From positions 1 through 33,857 of the forward strand of contig NZ_JAMGBG010000081.1 of assembly GCF_023516595.1 (NCBI RefSeq): a stretch of DNA of 33,857 bases, written 5' to 3'. Source of the stretch: Streptomyces neyagawaensis (GTDB taxonomy: Bacteria; Actinomycetota; Actinomycetes; Streptomycetales; Streptomycetaceae). The notes under the pieces are model-generated. The model saw nothing but the letters and a program-made list of their open reading frames with translations, was not told the origin of the DNA and did no database searches. This document shows, one piece after another, positions 22,170 through 30,730 of this stretch. Position 1 is the first letter of the stretch. The number at the start of each line of letters is the position of its first letter. The position numbers and the translations under genes were made by a program.

Positions 22170-23645
22170 ATGTCCCGAACGCCCCGAGCCACCCGACGCA
22201 GGATCAGCAGCGCCCTCCTGGCCGTACCCCTGGCCGCCTCTGTGGTGCTGACCGGCTCCGGCTCCGCGTCGGCCGCCCCGACCTCGGTCCCGGCCGCCGA
22301 CGACTTCAACGGGGACGGCTACGCCGACCTGGTCATCGGCGCGCCGGGCGCGACGGTGTCCGGCAAGACGAAGGCCGGGTACGTGGCCGTGACGTACGGC
22401 TCGGCCAAGGGGCTGTCGACGGCGAACAAGAAGATCGTCAGCCGCTCGACCACCGGGATCCCCGGGGCCGCCACCCAGAACCAGTCCTTCGGCGCCTCGT
22501 TCGCCAAGGCCGACCTGGACCGCGACGGCTACGGCGACCTCGTGATCGCGGGTGGCAAGGAGGGCTCGGTGATCCTGTGGGGTTCCGCGTCCGGCCTGAC
22601 CGGCGGCACGGCCATCGCCTACGGGGCCGTGCCCCAGGCCGGTGACTTCGACGGCGACGGCAAGACCGACCTGGCGCTGTTCTCCGCGCAGCGGGTCAGC
22701 GGCGACGACCCGTCGGGTGCCCCGGCCGCACTGTGGAAGGGCCCGATCAAGCGCGACGGCAAGCCCACCGCCGTCCTGCCGCTCCTCGACAAGTCGCTGT
22801 GGTGGGGCTATTCCGAGGAGGACGCCTCCTGTGCGACGGGCGGCGGCTGCGAGGACGGCCCCTCCTCCATCACCGGCCCCGTGGTCTCCGGCGAGGTCGG
22901 CGACTTCAACGGCGACGGCCGCGACGACCTCGTCCAGTGGGTCTACACCGGCGACGGCACCTGGGGGAACCGCCTGCTCATGGGCGGCGGCGCCACCGGC
23001 TTCACCCGCGGTCAGGCGCCCGGCGAAACCGCGGGCGGCGACGCGGGGACGGGCGTCGGCGACGTGAACGGCGACGGTTACGACGACCTGGTGGTCGGCG
23101 CCGACGACTGGTCCCGGAAGGGCCGTATCGCCTACGGCTCCGCCGCCGGCCTGACCGACGCGAACACCCACACCTTCGACCAGGACCTGCCGGGCTTCCC
23201 CGGCGCCGAGGAGGAGGGCGACCGCGTCGGCTCCGCCGTCTCCGTCGCCGACGTCACGGGCGACGGCTTCGCGGACGTCGCGCTCGGCATCGAGGGCGAG
23301 GACGTCGGCACCCTCGCCGACGCCGGTTCGGTCGCCCTGCTCCACGGCAGCGCCGCCGGGCTCACCGGCACCGGCGCCCAGGTCTTCCACCAGAACACGG
23401 CGGGCGTTCCCGGCGCGGCCGAGGCGAACGACCAGTTCGGCGCCACGACCGCCCTGCTCGACGTCGACGGCGACGGCCACCGCGACCTGGCGGCCGCCTC
23501 CATCGCGGAGAACGCCTCCAACGGCGCCGTCTGGCTCCTGCGCGGCACCGCGTCCGGCCTCACCACGAAGTCCGCCCTGGCCTTCGGCCCGAAGGACCTC
23601 TCGGCCCCGTACACGAACGCCCTGTTCGGCAGCTTCCTGCGCTGA
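22170..23645 (+). CDS. Secreted FG-GAP (integrin-alpha-like) repeat protein
   Basis: 491 residues. A signal peptide is visible (TRRRISSALLAVPLAASVVLTGSG... with cleavage after SASAA). The mature protein is a beta-propeller of FG-GAP repeats, each with a calcium-binding DxDxDGxxD loop: DFNGDGYADL, DLDRDGYGDL, DFDGDGKTDL, DFNGDGRDDL, DVNGDGYDDL, DVTGDGFADV and DVDGDGHRDL. Seven loops fit a closed seven-bladed propeller. Two cysteines near residue 220-228 (SCATGGGC) could form a disulfide. The family is common and variable in secreted streptomycete proteins; proposed roles are binding to surfaces or polymers, not catalysis. GAAAGG 9-14 bp before ATG 22170 acts as ribosome binding site. Confidence 0.93.
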   Translation: MSRTPRATRRRISSALLAVPLAASVVLTGSGSASAAPTSVPAADDFNGDGYADLVIGAPGATVSGKTKAGYVAVTYGSAKGLSTANKKIVSRSTTGIPGAATQNQSFGASFAKADLDRDGYGDLVIAGGKEGSVILWGSASGLTGGTAIAYGAVPQAGDFDGDGKTDLALFSAQRVSGDDPSGAPAALWKGPIKRDGKPTAVLPLLDKSLWWGYSEEDASCATGGGCEDGPSSITGPVVSGEVGDFNGDGRDDLVQWVYTGDGTWGNRLLMGGGATGFTRGQAPGETAGGDAGTGVGDVNGDGYDDLVVGADDWSRKGRIAYGSAAGLTDANTHTFDQDLPGFPGAEEEGDRVGSAVSVADVTGDGFADVALGIEGEDVGTLADAGSVALLHGSAAGLTGTGAQVFHQNTAGVPGAAEANDQFGATTALLDVDGDGHRDLAAASIAENASNGAVWLLRGTASGLTTKSALAFGPKDLSAPYTNALFGSFLR

Positions 23646-23661
23646 CCGGCCGACATCACAC

Positions 23662-23701
23662 GGACGGGCCGCCCGGAGCGAGAACTCCGGGCGGCCCGTC
23701 C
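23662..23701. terminator. Bidirectional hairpin between the FG-GAP and ThDP-enzyme genes
   Basis: A 17-bp perfect stem, starting GGACGGGCCGCCCGGAG, closes on a 6-nt loop (23679-23684). Outer CACAC/GTGTG pairs extend it imperfectly. It sits between convergent stops at 23645 and 23767. Confidence 0.85.
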
Positions 23702-23766
23702 CGTCGTGTGAACCACCCACCCGCACCCGCCGGCCGACCGAGCCGGTGGGCTTCCCGCCACGCCCC

Positions 23767-25458
23767 CTACGCCGGTACGTGCGTGGGCGCGAACATCCGC
23801 AGCACCGCCGGGAGCACCACCACCGACGGGCCGGGTGCGGCGAGGGCCTTGGCCAGGTCCTCCGCGAGGGTCTCGGGGGTCGTGCGCACCCCCGGTACGC
23901 CGAACGACTCCGCCAGCGCCACGTAGTCCGGCCGGCTCAGTTCCGTGCCGGTCGCCTCGCCGAACGCGTCCGTCATGTACTCGCGGAGGATGCCGTACCC
24001 GCCGTCGTCGACGATCAGCCATGTGACGTTCAGGTCGTACTGCCGGGCCGTGGCCAGCTCGGCGATGGAGTACAGCGCGCCGCCGTCGCCGGAAACCGCG
24101 AGGACGGGGGACGTGGGGTCGGCGACGGCCGCGCCGAGGGCCGCCGGGAAGGCGTAGCCGAGACCGCCGGAACCCTGCGCGGAGTGCATCGTGTTGGCGC
24201 CCCGCGGATCGAACGCCGACCACGCCCAGTACGCGAGGATCGTCATGTCCCAGAAGGAGGGCGCACGGGACGGCAGGGCCCGCCGGATGGACGCCAGCAG
24301 GTCCTGTTCCAGGGTGAGTTCCTGGCCGTCGATGCGTGCGCGGACCTTCGCCAGGACCTCCCGTACCCGCTCGGGCGCGGACGTGTCCTCGCGGGGCTCC
24401 TCGATCGTCTCGAGCAGCGCTTGCAACGCGAGCCGCGCGTCCGCGTGGATGCCCAGCGCGGGATGGTTGGACTCCAGCTTGCCGAGGTCCGCCTCGATCT
24501 GGACGACCCGGCCGCGCGGCTTGAACGTGTGGTAGTTCGAGGAGAGTTCACCGAGGCCCGAGCCGACGACCAGCAGGACGTCCGCGTCCTCCAGGAAGTC
24601 CGTGGTGTGCCGGTCCTCCAGCCACGACTGGAGCGACAACGGGTGGGTCCACGGGAAGGCGCCCTTGCCGCCGAACGTGGTCACGACCGGCGCCGACAGC
24701 CGCTCCGCCAGCTGCCGCAGTTTGCCCGCCGCGTCCGCCCGTACGACTCCCCCGCCCGCGATGATCGCCGGGCGGGCGGCGGTCGCCAGCAGATGGGCCG
24801 CAACGGCCGTCAGCTCGGGGCGCGGCGGAAGCTCCTCGGGGAAGGCGTCGCCGCCCGTCACCACCGGGATCAACGTCTCCGCGAGCAGCACGTCCTGCGG
24901 GATCTCCACCCACACCGGACCGTGCGGGGCGGTCAGCGCCGACTCCCAGGCGTCGGCGATCGCCGACGGGATCTGCGACTGCGTACGGACGGTGTGGACG
25001 GACTTGACGACACCCCGGAACGAGGCCGACTGGTCGGGAAGTTCGTGCAGATAGCCGTGGCGGCCGCCGCCCAGGCCGGCCGTCGGGATCTGGCTGCTGA
25101 TGGCGAGGACGGGGGCGGACGCCGCGGCGGCCTCCTGGAGCGCGGCCAGCGAGGTCAGCGCGCCGGGGCCGGTGGACAGCAGCAGCGGGGCGGCCTCACC
25201 GGTGATCCGGCCGTACGCGTCCGCCGCGAACCCGGCGTTGTTCTCCACGCGCAGGCCGACGTACCGCAGGTCGGAGCGGCGCAGGGCGTCGAACATGCCG
25301 AGGGCGTGCTGGCCGGGCAGCCCGAACACCGTGGTCGCGCCGAGCCCGGCCAGTGTCTCCACGACCAGGTCCCCGCCGGTGCGGCCGGGCGGGGGGTTCA
25401 GCGCGGCCTCCCGCTGGGCGGCCGTGGGGCGGAGTACCAGGTCGTGGTCGTGGGTCAC
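23767..25458 (-). CDS. Thiamine-diphosphate-dependent enzyme, acetolactate-synthase-like
   Basis: 563 residues. Domains in order: PYR domain (GGDLVVETLAGLGATTVFGLPG, about 28-49), central domain (PAIIAGGGVVRADAAGKL) and PP domain (SGDGGALYSIAEL to LIVDDGGYGILREY, the GDG-to-NN cofactor motif with DD in place of NN). The catalytic Glu that activates the cofactor is kept: LRVENNAGFAADAYGR aligns it with the HEQ glutamate of acetolactate synthase, so it is unlike glyoxylate carboligase, where this position is valine. It starts at GTG 25458 after GAGGAGAAGG and lies 34 bp after the ureohydrolase gene. A 2-oxoacid decarboxylase acting on a deaminated guanidino acid (as AruI does) is conceivable but inferred only from context. 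Confidence 0.85.
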   Translation of the reverse strand: MTHDHDLVLRPTAAQREAALNPPPGRTGGDLVVETLAGLGATTVFGLPGQHALGMFDALRRSDLRYVGLRVENNAGFAADAYGRITGEAAPLLLSTGPGALTSLAALQEAAAASAPVLAISSQIPTAGLGGGRHGYLHELPDQSASFRGVVKSVHTVRTQSQIPSAIADAWESALTAPHGPVWVEIPQDVLLAETLIPVVTGGDAFPEELPPRPELTAVAAHLLATAARPAIIAGGGVVRADAAGKLRQLAERLSAPVVTTFGGKGAFPWTHPLSLQSWLEDRHTTDFLEDADVLLVVGSGLGELSSNYHTFKPRGRVVQIEADLGKLESNHPALGIHADARLALQALLETIEEPREDTSAPERVREVLAKVRARIDGQELTLEQDLLASIRRALPSRAPSFWDMTILAYWAWSAFDPRGANTMHSAQGSGGLGYAFPAALGAAVADPTSPVLAVSGDGGALYSIAELATARQYDLNVTWLIVDDGGYGILREYMTDAFGEATGTELSRPDYVALAESFGVPGVRTTPETLAEDLAKALAAPGPSVVVLPAVLRMFAPTHVPA

Positions 25459-25492
25459 TGCGCTGCCTTCTCCTCGTGGTCCCTGTCGCGGA

Positions 25493-26476
25493 TCACTCGG
25501 CCGCGTTCGCCCGGCGGGCCTCGGCGATCTGGCGGGACATGATCGTGGTGAGTTCGTACGCCGTGTGCGAGGCGGCCACCGCGGTGATCTCGGCGTGATC
25601 GTACGCGGGCGCCACCTCGACGACGTCCGCGGAGACCAGGTTGCAGGAGGCCAGGCCGCGCAGGATCTCCAGGAGTTCCCGCGAGGTCATGCCGCCCGCC
25701 TCCGGGGTGCCGGTGCCGGGCGCGTGCGCCGGGTCCAGGCAGTCGATGTCGATGGAGATGTACAGCGGGCGGTCGCCGATGCGCTGGCGCAGCTGGTCGG
25801 CGACCTCGTCGGCGCCGCGCCGGTAGATGTCGGCGGACGTGACGATGCCGAAGCCCATCTTCTCGTCGTCGGTGAGGTCCTGCTTGCCGTACAGCGGGCC
25901 GCGGGTGCCCACGTGGGAGAGGGCCGAGGTGTCGAGGATGCCCTCCTCCACGGCCCGCCGGAACGGGGTGCCGTGGGTGTACTCGGCGCCGAAGTAGGTG
26001 TCCCAGGTGTCGAGGTGCGCGTCGAAGTGGAGCAGCGCGACCGGGCCGTGCTTCTTGGCGACGGAGCGGAGCAGTGGCAGCGCGATGGTGTGGTCGCCGC
26101 CGAGGGTCATCAGCCGGGCCCCGCTGTCGAGCAGCTCGTCGGCGGCCGCCTCGACGGTTTCCACGGCCTCGTTGATGTTGAACGGGTTGGCGGCGATGTC
26201 ACCGGCGTCCGCGACCTGGGCGAGGGCGAACGGGGAGGCGTCCTGGGCCGGGTTGTAGGGGCGCAGCAGCCGGGACGCCTCACGGATGGCGTTGCCGCCG
26301 AAGCGGGCGCCCGGCCGGTAGGAGACACCCGAGTCGAACGGCACGCCCACGACCGCGACGTCGGCCCGTCCGCCGACCTCGTCCAGGCGCGGCAGCCGGG
26401 CGAAGGTCGCGGGCCCGGCGTACCGGGGGACGCGTGAGGAGTCGACGGGGCCGCGGGGCGTGTCGTTGCTGCTCAT
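25493..26476 (-). CDS. Agmatinase-family ureohydrolase
   Basis: 327 residues. All binuclear manganese ligands are present: GGDHT with His129, FDAHLDTWD with Asp152, His154 and Asp156, and SIDIDCLDPAHAPGTGTPE with Asp243 and Asp245. YTHGT near 166 supplies the substrate-site histidine. The family splits urea off agmatine, guanidinobutyrate, guanidinopropionate or related compounds; sequence alone does not separate these. It lies in one operon with a sodium:solute symporter upstream and a ThDP enzyme downstream. Inference: the imported compound is a guanidino acid or amine hydrolysed here to urea. Guanidinobutyrase fits best because streptomycetes degrade arginine through 4-guanidinobutyrate. 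Confidence 0.92.
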   Translation of the reverse strand: MSSNDTPRGPVDSSRVPRYAGPATFARLPRLDEVGGRADVAVVGVPFDSGVSYRPGARFGGNAIREASRLLRPYNPAQDASPFALAQVADAGDIAANPFNINEAVETVEAAADELLDSGARLMTLGGDHTIALPLLRSVAKKHGPVALLHFDAHLDTWDTYFGAEYTHGTPFRRAVEEGILDTSALSHVGTRGPLYGKQDLTDDEKMGFGIVTSADIYRRGADEVADQLRQRIGDRPLYISIDIDCLDPAHAPGTGTPEAGGMTSRELLEILRGLASCNLVSADVVEVAPAYDHAEITAVAASHTAYELTTIMSRQIAEARRANAAE

Positions 26477-26495
26477 GAGGTACTGCCTTCTTTCC

Positions 26496-26536
26496 CGCGC
26501 TTCGTCGCGCGCGCATCGTTCAGAGCCTTTTGGGCT
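26496..26536 (-). other. Two small hairpins in the leader of the ureohydrolase gene
   Basis: In the 84-bp gap between symporter and ureohydrolase, minus strand, AGCC-caaaa-GGCT (26524-26536) is followed by CGCGC-gacgaa-GCGCG (26496-26511). The gap is AT-richer than its surroundings. They may stabilise or process the mRNA between the two genes. Confidence 0.4.
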
Positions 26537-26560
26537 TTATGTGCTACTTCTTGTTCGACT

Positions 26561-28024
26561 CTACTGGGGGGCCGGGACGGGGTCGGACGCGGGTTCGGGT
26601 GTCCGGCCTGCCAGCCGTTCGCGCCAGGCGGCGAGAACGGCCGCGTCCGTGGCGGGGGTGGCCAGGGAGACGATCAGATAGGCGGCCAGGGAGGCCAGGA
26701 GGCCGTAGTAGACGGGCTCGTTGGCGAGGATGCCGTGGGTGGCCATCAGGACGATCACCGCGACGCCGCCGACCACGACCGAGGCGAGCGCGCCCTGCAC
26801 GGTGCCGCGCTTCCACAGCAGTCCGCCGAGGATGGGCACGAGGAGGCCGCCGACGAGCAGGTTGTAGGCGACGGTCAGCGCCTCGACGACGTTGTTCAGC
26901 GCGATCGCCGTGCAGATGACGGCGATGCCCATGAGGAGGATGAACGCCCGGTTGCCCCTGACCTCGTCGTGGTCGTCGCCCCCGGCCCGGCCGACGGCGC
27001 CGCGCAGCCGCGACCAGATGTCGTTGTTGGCGACGGTCGCGCAGGCGATGAGGGCACCGGAGGAGGTGGACATCACGGCCGCGAGGGCGGCGGCAAGCAC
27101 CAGGCCCCGCACACCGACGGGGAGTTCCTCCTTGACGATGGTCGCGAAGGCGTCGTCGGCGTTGGCGAGGTTCGGGAACAGCACCTTGGCGGCGGTGCCG
27201 ATGACGGCGCCGGCGAGGGCGTAGGCCAGGCAGTAGGTGCCGGCGACGGTGCCGCCCCACTTGGCGGTGCGGTCGCTGCGGGCGGTGAACACGCGCTGCC
27301 AGATGTCCTGCCCGATGAGCATGCCGAAGGTGTAGATGAGGACGTACGTGAAGATCGTCTCGCCGCCGATGCCCAGCGGATCGAAGTACGAGGTGGGCAG
27401 CTCGTCCCGCATCGCGCCGAACCCGCCGGCCTTGACGACGGCGATGGGCAGCAGGAGCAGCAGCACGCCGACGGTCTTCACCACGAACTGCACCATGTCG
27501 GTCAGGGTGATCGACCACATGCCGCCGAGCGTGGAGTAGGCGACGACGATGGAGCCGCCGAGGACGATCGCGAGGGTGCGGTTCATGTCGAACAGCACAT
27601 CGAAGATCGTGGCGTAGGCGATGGTGGAGGTGACGGCCAGCATCAGCGTGTACGCCCACATCACGACTCCGGAGATGACGCCCGCGCGGCCGCCGTAGCG
27701 GAGGTCGAGCATCTCGGAGACGGTGTAGACCTTCAGCCGGGCGATCCGGGCCGAGAAGAAGACGGAGAGGGCGAGGAGCCCGAGGCCGATGGTGAACACC
27801 ATCCAGGCGCCGGAGAGTCCGTACTGGTAGCCGAGGCCGACGCCGCCGATGGTGGAGGCGCCGCCGAGGACGATGGCGGCCATGGTCCCGGAGTACATCG
27901 CCGGGCCGAGGCGCCGGCCGGCGACGAGGAACTCGCTCTTGGAGCGGGCGCGGCGCATGCCCCACCAGCCCATGGCCAGCATGCCGGCCAGATACACGAC
28001 GATCACGACATAGTCGACGGCCAC
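26561..28024 (-). CDS. Sodium:solute symporter (SSS family)
   Basis: 487 residues with about 13 membrane segments. Family marks: the N-terminal VVIVVYLAGMLAMGWWGMRRARSKSEF, with the FLVAGRRLGP loop right after (residues 31-41), GGASTIGGVGLGYQYG near 55-70, and VMSTSSGALIACATVANNDIW near 310-330, the sodium-binding serine-rich helix. Starts at GTG 28024 behind GAGGAGG. It is the first gene of the catabolic operon and is divergent from the PucR-type regulator. The substrate is unknown; the next gene suggests a guanidino or ureido compound. A -35 TTCGCA and -10 TACTGT with 17-bp spacing lie upstream. Confidence 0.93.
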   Translation of the reverse strand: MAVDYVVIVVYLAGMLAMGWWGMRRARSKSEFLVAGRRLGPAMYSGTMAAIVLGGASTIGGVGLGYQYGLSGAWMVFTIGLGLLALSVFFSARIARLKVYTVSEMLDLRYGGRAGVISGVVMWAYTLMLAVTSTIAYATIFDVLFDMNRTLAIVLGGSIVVAYSTLGGMWSITLTDMVQFVVKTVGVLLLLLPIAVVKAGGFGAMRDELPTSYFDPLGIGGETIFTYVLIYTFGMLIGQDIWQRVFTARSDRTAKWGGTVAGTYCLAYALAGAVIGTAAKVLFPNLANADDAFATIVKEELPVGVRGLVLAAALAAVMSTSSGALIACATVANNDIWSRLRGAVGRAGGDDHDEVRGNRAFILLMGIAVICTAIALNNVVEALTVAYNLLVGGLLVPILGGLLWKRGTVQGALASVVVGGVAVIVLMATHGILANEPVYYGLLASLAAYLIVSLATPATDAAVLAAWRERLAGRTPEPASDPVPAPQ

Positions 28025-28066
28025 GGGGCCTCCTCAGCTCGATGTCGCCGGCGGGTGCGTGCATCG

Positions 28067-28095
28067 ACAGTAGGTGGCCGGAAAGCGACTGCGAA
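28067..28095 (-). promoter_or_regulatory. Promoter of the symporter-ureohydrolase-ThDP operon
   Basis: Minus-strand TTCGCA (28090-28095) and TACTGT (28067-28072) are 17 bp apart, giving a leader of about 36 nt to GTG 28024. The gap is shared with the PucR-type gene, so the regulator probably acts here. Confidence 0.45.
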
Positions 28096-28144
28096 GTGTA
28101 CGTTTCATCCATCTGAGCCGTGCCTGATGGAGGGAACGCACATC

Positions 28145-29722
28145 ATGTCGGACGCGGCGGTCCCGGCCGTACCGCCCACCCCTCCCGTCCCCCTGTCCGC
28201 CCTCCTCGCCCGCGAGGACCTGGGGCTGCGGCAGATCGCGGGCCCGGCGGGCGGCGCCACGGTGATCCACTGGGCGCACACCTCGGAGATGTCCGACCCC
28301 TATCCGTATCTGCTCGGCGGTGAGCTGCTGCTGACGGCGGGCGTGCACATCCCTGAGGCCGCCGGGTCCGGCACCTACTTCGACGACTACGTCTCCCGGA
28401 TCGTCGCGGCGGGCGGCGCCGCCCTCGGCTTCGGCCTCGCCCCGGTCCACGACTCGGTCCCGAGGGCCCTGGTGGCCGCCTGCGACACCTACGAGCTGCC
28501 CCTGATCGAGGTCCCGCCCCGCACGACGTTCTCCGGCGTCGCCCGAGCGGTGTGGCAGCTGATGGCCCAGGCGAGGCACACCGAACTCCGCCGCGTCACG
28601 GAGGCCCAGCAGAGCCTGGCCGCCGCAGCGTCCCGCCCGGACCCGGTCCGAGCGGTCCTGCGCCAACTCGCCCAGCGCATCGGCGGCCGAGCGGTGCTGT
28701 ACGGCCCGGAGGGCACGGAACTGGCGGCCTCCGGAGGCGACCCGGGGGAGGCGATCACCCGAGCCCTGGGCACCCTCACAGCGGTGGTGCACCCCCACTC
28801 CTCCGGGGGCGCGGGGAACGGCGCGACAAGCCCCGACGCGCCCGCGGCCACGGCCGCCCGCGCACAGCAACCCCCCGAGCCCACCCCGCGCACCCCCGCA
28901 CCCGCCCCCACGTCCGCCACGGACACGGTCGACGGCACCCACCTCACGGCCTACGCCCTCGGCTCGCCGCCTCGCTTCGCCCTCGCAGTCGCCACCCCCC
29001 ACCGCGACCCCGGCACCCACACGATCACCTCCGTCGCCGCCGTGCTCCTCTCCCTCCTCACCGGCGAGCAGCAGAGCGGCACCGGCGCGGCCCGCGTCTC
29101 CGCCCTGGTGCGGCTGTTGCTCGGCTCGGACCCGCAGGACGTCGCGCCCCTGCTGGGCGGCGCCGACGCGTGGCTGGTCGTGCACGCCCGCCCCACCGAC
29201 GACGCGTCCTCACCCGACCCCCTGACGGCCGCCGCGCTCGGCGCGGCCCTCGGCTCCGCGCTGGTGGACGCGCACGGCGACGTCGTACGGGTCCTGCTCC
29301 CCGCCGGCCGCGAGGTCATCGCCCAGCCGGGCTGGACGTGCGGGGTGAGCGCGCCGGCGGGGCCGGAGGCATGGCCCTCCGCGGACGCGCAGGCCGCCCG
29401 CGCGCTGGCCCGGGCGCGGGCCACCCGGACGGCACTGGTGCGGCACGGGTCCCGTACCGCCCTCGCCGATCTCGTGCCGGCGGAGGACGCCACCGCCCAC
29501 GCCCGCACCCTGCTGGCGCCGCTCGCCGGCTCCCCGGCGCTCGTGGAGACCCTGCGGACCTGGCTTTCGCTGCACGGGAGTTGGGACCGTACGGCCGTCG
29601 CGCTGGCCGTGCACCGCAACACGGTCCGCCAACGGGTGAGCCGCTGCGCCGCGTTGCTGGGGGCGGACCTGGACGACCCGGACGTACGGATGGAGTTGTG
29701 GTTCGCGCTGCGCCAGGAGTGA
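28145..29722 (+). CDS. PucR/CdaR-type transcriptional regulator
   Basis: 525 residues from ATG 28145, with GGAGGG 10 bp upstream. The N-terminal PucR ligand-sensing domain (about 15-130) contains VIHWAHTSEMSDPYPYLLGGELLLTAG. A middle alpha/beta part (about 170-320) is interrupted by a low-complexity linker at about 217-262. The C-terminal HTH_30 domain is near 470-525: LHGSWDRTAVALAVHRNTVRQRVSRC. Such proteins activate purine, amine or sugar-acid catabolism. Its divergence from the symporter operon makes that the likely target. The linker is partly encoded by a dispersed intergenic repeat (28800-28850), which is unusual. Confidence 0.92.
   Translation: MSDAAVPAVPPTPPVPLSALLAREDLGLRQIAGPAGGATVIHWAHTSEMSDPYPYLLGGELLLTAGVHIPEAAGSGTYFDDYVSRIVAAGGAALGFGLAPVHDSVPRALVAACDTYELPLIEVPPRTTFSGVARAVWQLMAQARHTELRRVTEAQQSLAAAASRPDPVRAVLRQLAQRIGGRAVLYGPEGTELAASGGDPGEAITRALGTLTAVVHPHSSGGAGNGATSPDAPAATAARAQQPPEPTPRTPAPAPTSATDTVDGTHLTAYALGSPPRFALAVATPHRDPGTHTITSVAAVLLSLLTGEQQSGTGAARVSALVRLLLGSDPQDVAPLLGGADAWLVVHARPTDDASSPDPLTAAALGAALGSALVDAHGDVVRVLLPAGREVIAQPGWTCGVSAPAGPEAWPSADAQAARALARARATRTALVRHGSRTALADLVPAEDATAHARTLLAPLAGSPALVETLRTWLSLHGSWDRTAVALAVHRNTVRQRVSRCAALLGADLDDPDVRMELWFALRQE
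28800..28850 (+). repeat. Dispersed Streptomyces repeat, copy 2, inside the PucR-type gene
   Basis: From 28805, GGGGCGCGGGGAAC then GGCGCGACAAG matches copy 1 at 9529 in 22 of 25 positions. Here it is translated as part of the SGGAGNGATSPDAP linker. The surrounding 100 bp are also rich in runs of C and threonine, proline and alanine codons, as if the element and its flanks were absorbed into the gene. Confidence 0.75.
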
Positions 29723-29818
29723 ACCCGCGGGGCGAACGACCGGCCGACGGAGAGTGACGCGGGTCGCAGCGGGCGGTACGCCCGCGACTCCCGCAGTTGT
29801 CTGCCTCACAATGGACGC

Positions 29819-30613
29819 ATGCCGATACCCGGGACCCCCAGCCGCGCCGAGCTCGTCGAACACCTCGTAAGGACGCGTATCGCGGGCGACGTCGCCACGC
29901 CGCGCGAGAACAACCTCTCCCACTACCGCGAACTGGCCAACGGCAACCGCCACTACTGGCTCGGGCTGGAGCTCGGCGACCGCTGGAGCGACGAGCAGGA
30001 CGTCCTGGCCGTGATGGCCGAGCGCGTCGGCGTGAACGACGACCCCGGGTACCGCTACGGCCAGGACACCATCGACCCCGATCTGACGGTCGACGCGCTG
30101 GAGCGCATGGCGGCCCGGCTGCGCAAGGCGGCGGAGGGCGGGCAGCGCGTGCTATTCGCCACCGGCCACCCCGGCGGTCTGCTGCACGTGCACCACGAGA
30201 CGGCGCGGGCGCTGCGCGCGGCGGGCTGCGAGATCGTCGTGATCCCGGACGGGCTCCAGACGGACGAGGGCTACGTGATGCAGTTCGCGGACGTGGCCGT
30301 CCTGGAGCACGGCGCCACGCTCTGGCACACCCACTCGCCCGAGCCGATGCGGGCGATCCTGCGCGGTCTGGAGGGCGCCGGCCGGCCGCTGCCCGACCTG
30401 GTGGTCGCCGACCACGGCTGGGCGGGCTGCGCGGGCCAGCTCGGCATCGACTCCGTCGGCTACGCGGACTCCAACGACCCGGCCCTCTTCCTGGGCGAGT
30501 CCGAGGGCACCCTCCAGGTCGCGGTCCCCCTCGACGACCACGTACTCAGCCCGCGCTACTACGACCCGATGACGGCGTACCTGCTGGAACAGGCGGGCCT
30601 GAAGGAGAGCTAG
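29819..30613 (+). CDS. Conserved actinobacterial protein, phosphatase-like annotation in relatives
   Basis: 264 residues, no signal peptide or membrane segment. The middle has alternating beta-alpha units: QRVLFATGHPGGLLHVHHE (about 103-121), CEIVVIPDGLQ, LVVADHGWAGCAGQLGIDSVGYADSND. The GHPGG and HxH cluster and the ADHGW block could bind metal or phosphate. I recall homologues in Streptomyces being labelled 'phosphatase', but I cannot point to a diagnostic motif, so the function is open. CACAAT at 29807-29812 is 6 bp before ATG 29819 with no ribosome binding site, so the mRNA is probably leaderless. The gene ends just before the repeat region with the glycerate kinase remnant. Confidence 0.82.
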   Translation: MPIPGTPSRAELVEHLVRTRIAGDVATPRENNLSHYRELANGNRHYWLGLELGDRWSDEQDVLAVMAERVGVNDDPGYRYGQDTIDPDLTVDALERMAARLRKAAEGGQRVLFATGHPGGLLHVHHETARALRAAGCEIVVIPDGLQTDEGYVMQFADVAVLEHGATLWHTHSPEPMRAILRGLEGAGRPLPDLVVADHGWAGCAGQLGIDSVGYADSNDPALFLGESEGTLQVAVPLDDHVLSPRYYDPMTAYLLEQAGLKES

Positions 30614-30645
30614 GGCCCTCCGGGCGAAGAGCCGACCGAAACCGC

Positions 30646-30730
30646 CGAAGGCGCCGGACGGGACGGGCGGGGGGCCGGTCGGGACCGGCCGGGGCCCGAG
30701 CGGGACCGGCGAAGGCGCCGGACGGGACGG
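30646..30730. repeat. 64-bp tandem repeat, left block (1.3 units)
   Basis: CGAAGGCGCCGGACGGGACG begins at 30646 and again at 30710, exactly 64 bp later. The full unit 30646-30709 ends CGAGCGGGACCGG and aligns along its length with the right-block units at 31084-31339. The second unit is cut off at 30730, where the glycerate kinase fragment begins. Confidence 0.85.

Noticed and set aside
23767..25458. Glyoxylate carboligase linked to the glycerate kinase remnant as an allantoin-glyoxylate pathway.
   Set aside because: Glyoxylate carboligase has valine in place of the cofactor-activating glutamate, and here the glutamate is present. The PucR-type regulator alone does not prove a purine pathway.
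26477..26560. Guanidine-II (mini-ykkC) riboswitch before the ureohydrolase gene, prompted by an ACGA in a hairpin loop.
   Set aside because: That riboswitch needs two hairpins with ACGR loops closed by standard pairs. Only one loop has ACGA, it is closed by a G-A mismatch, and the other loop is CAAAA.
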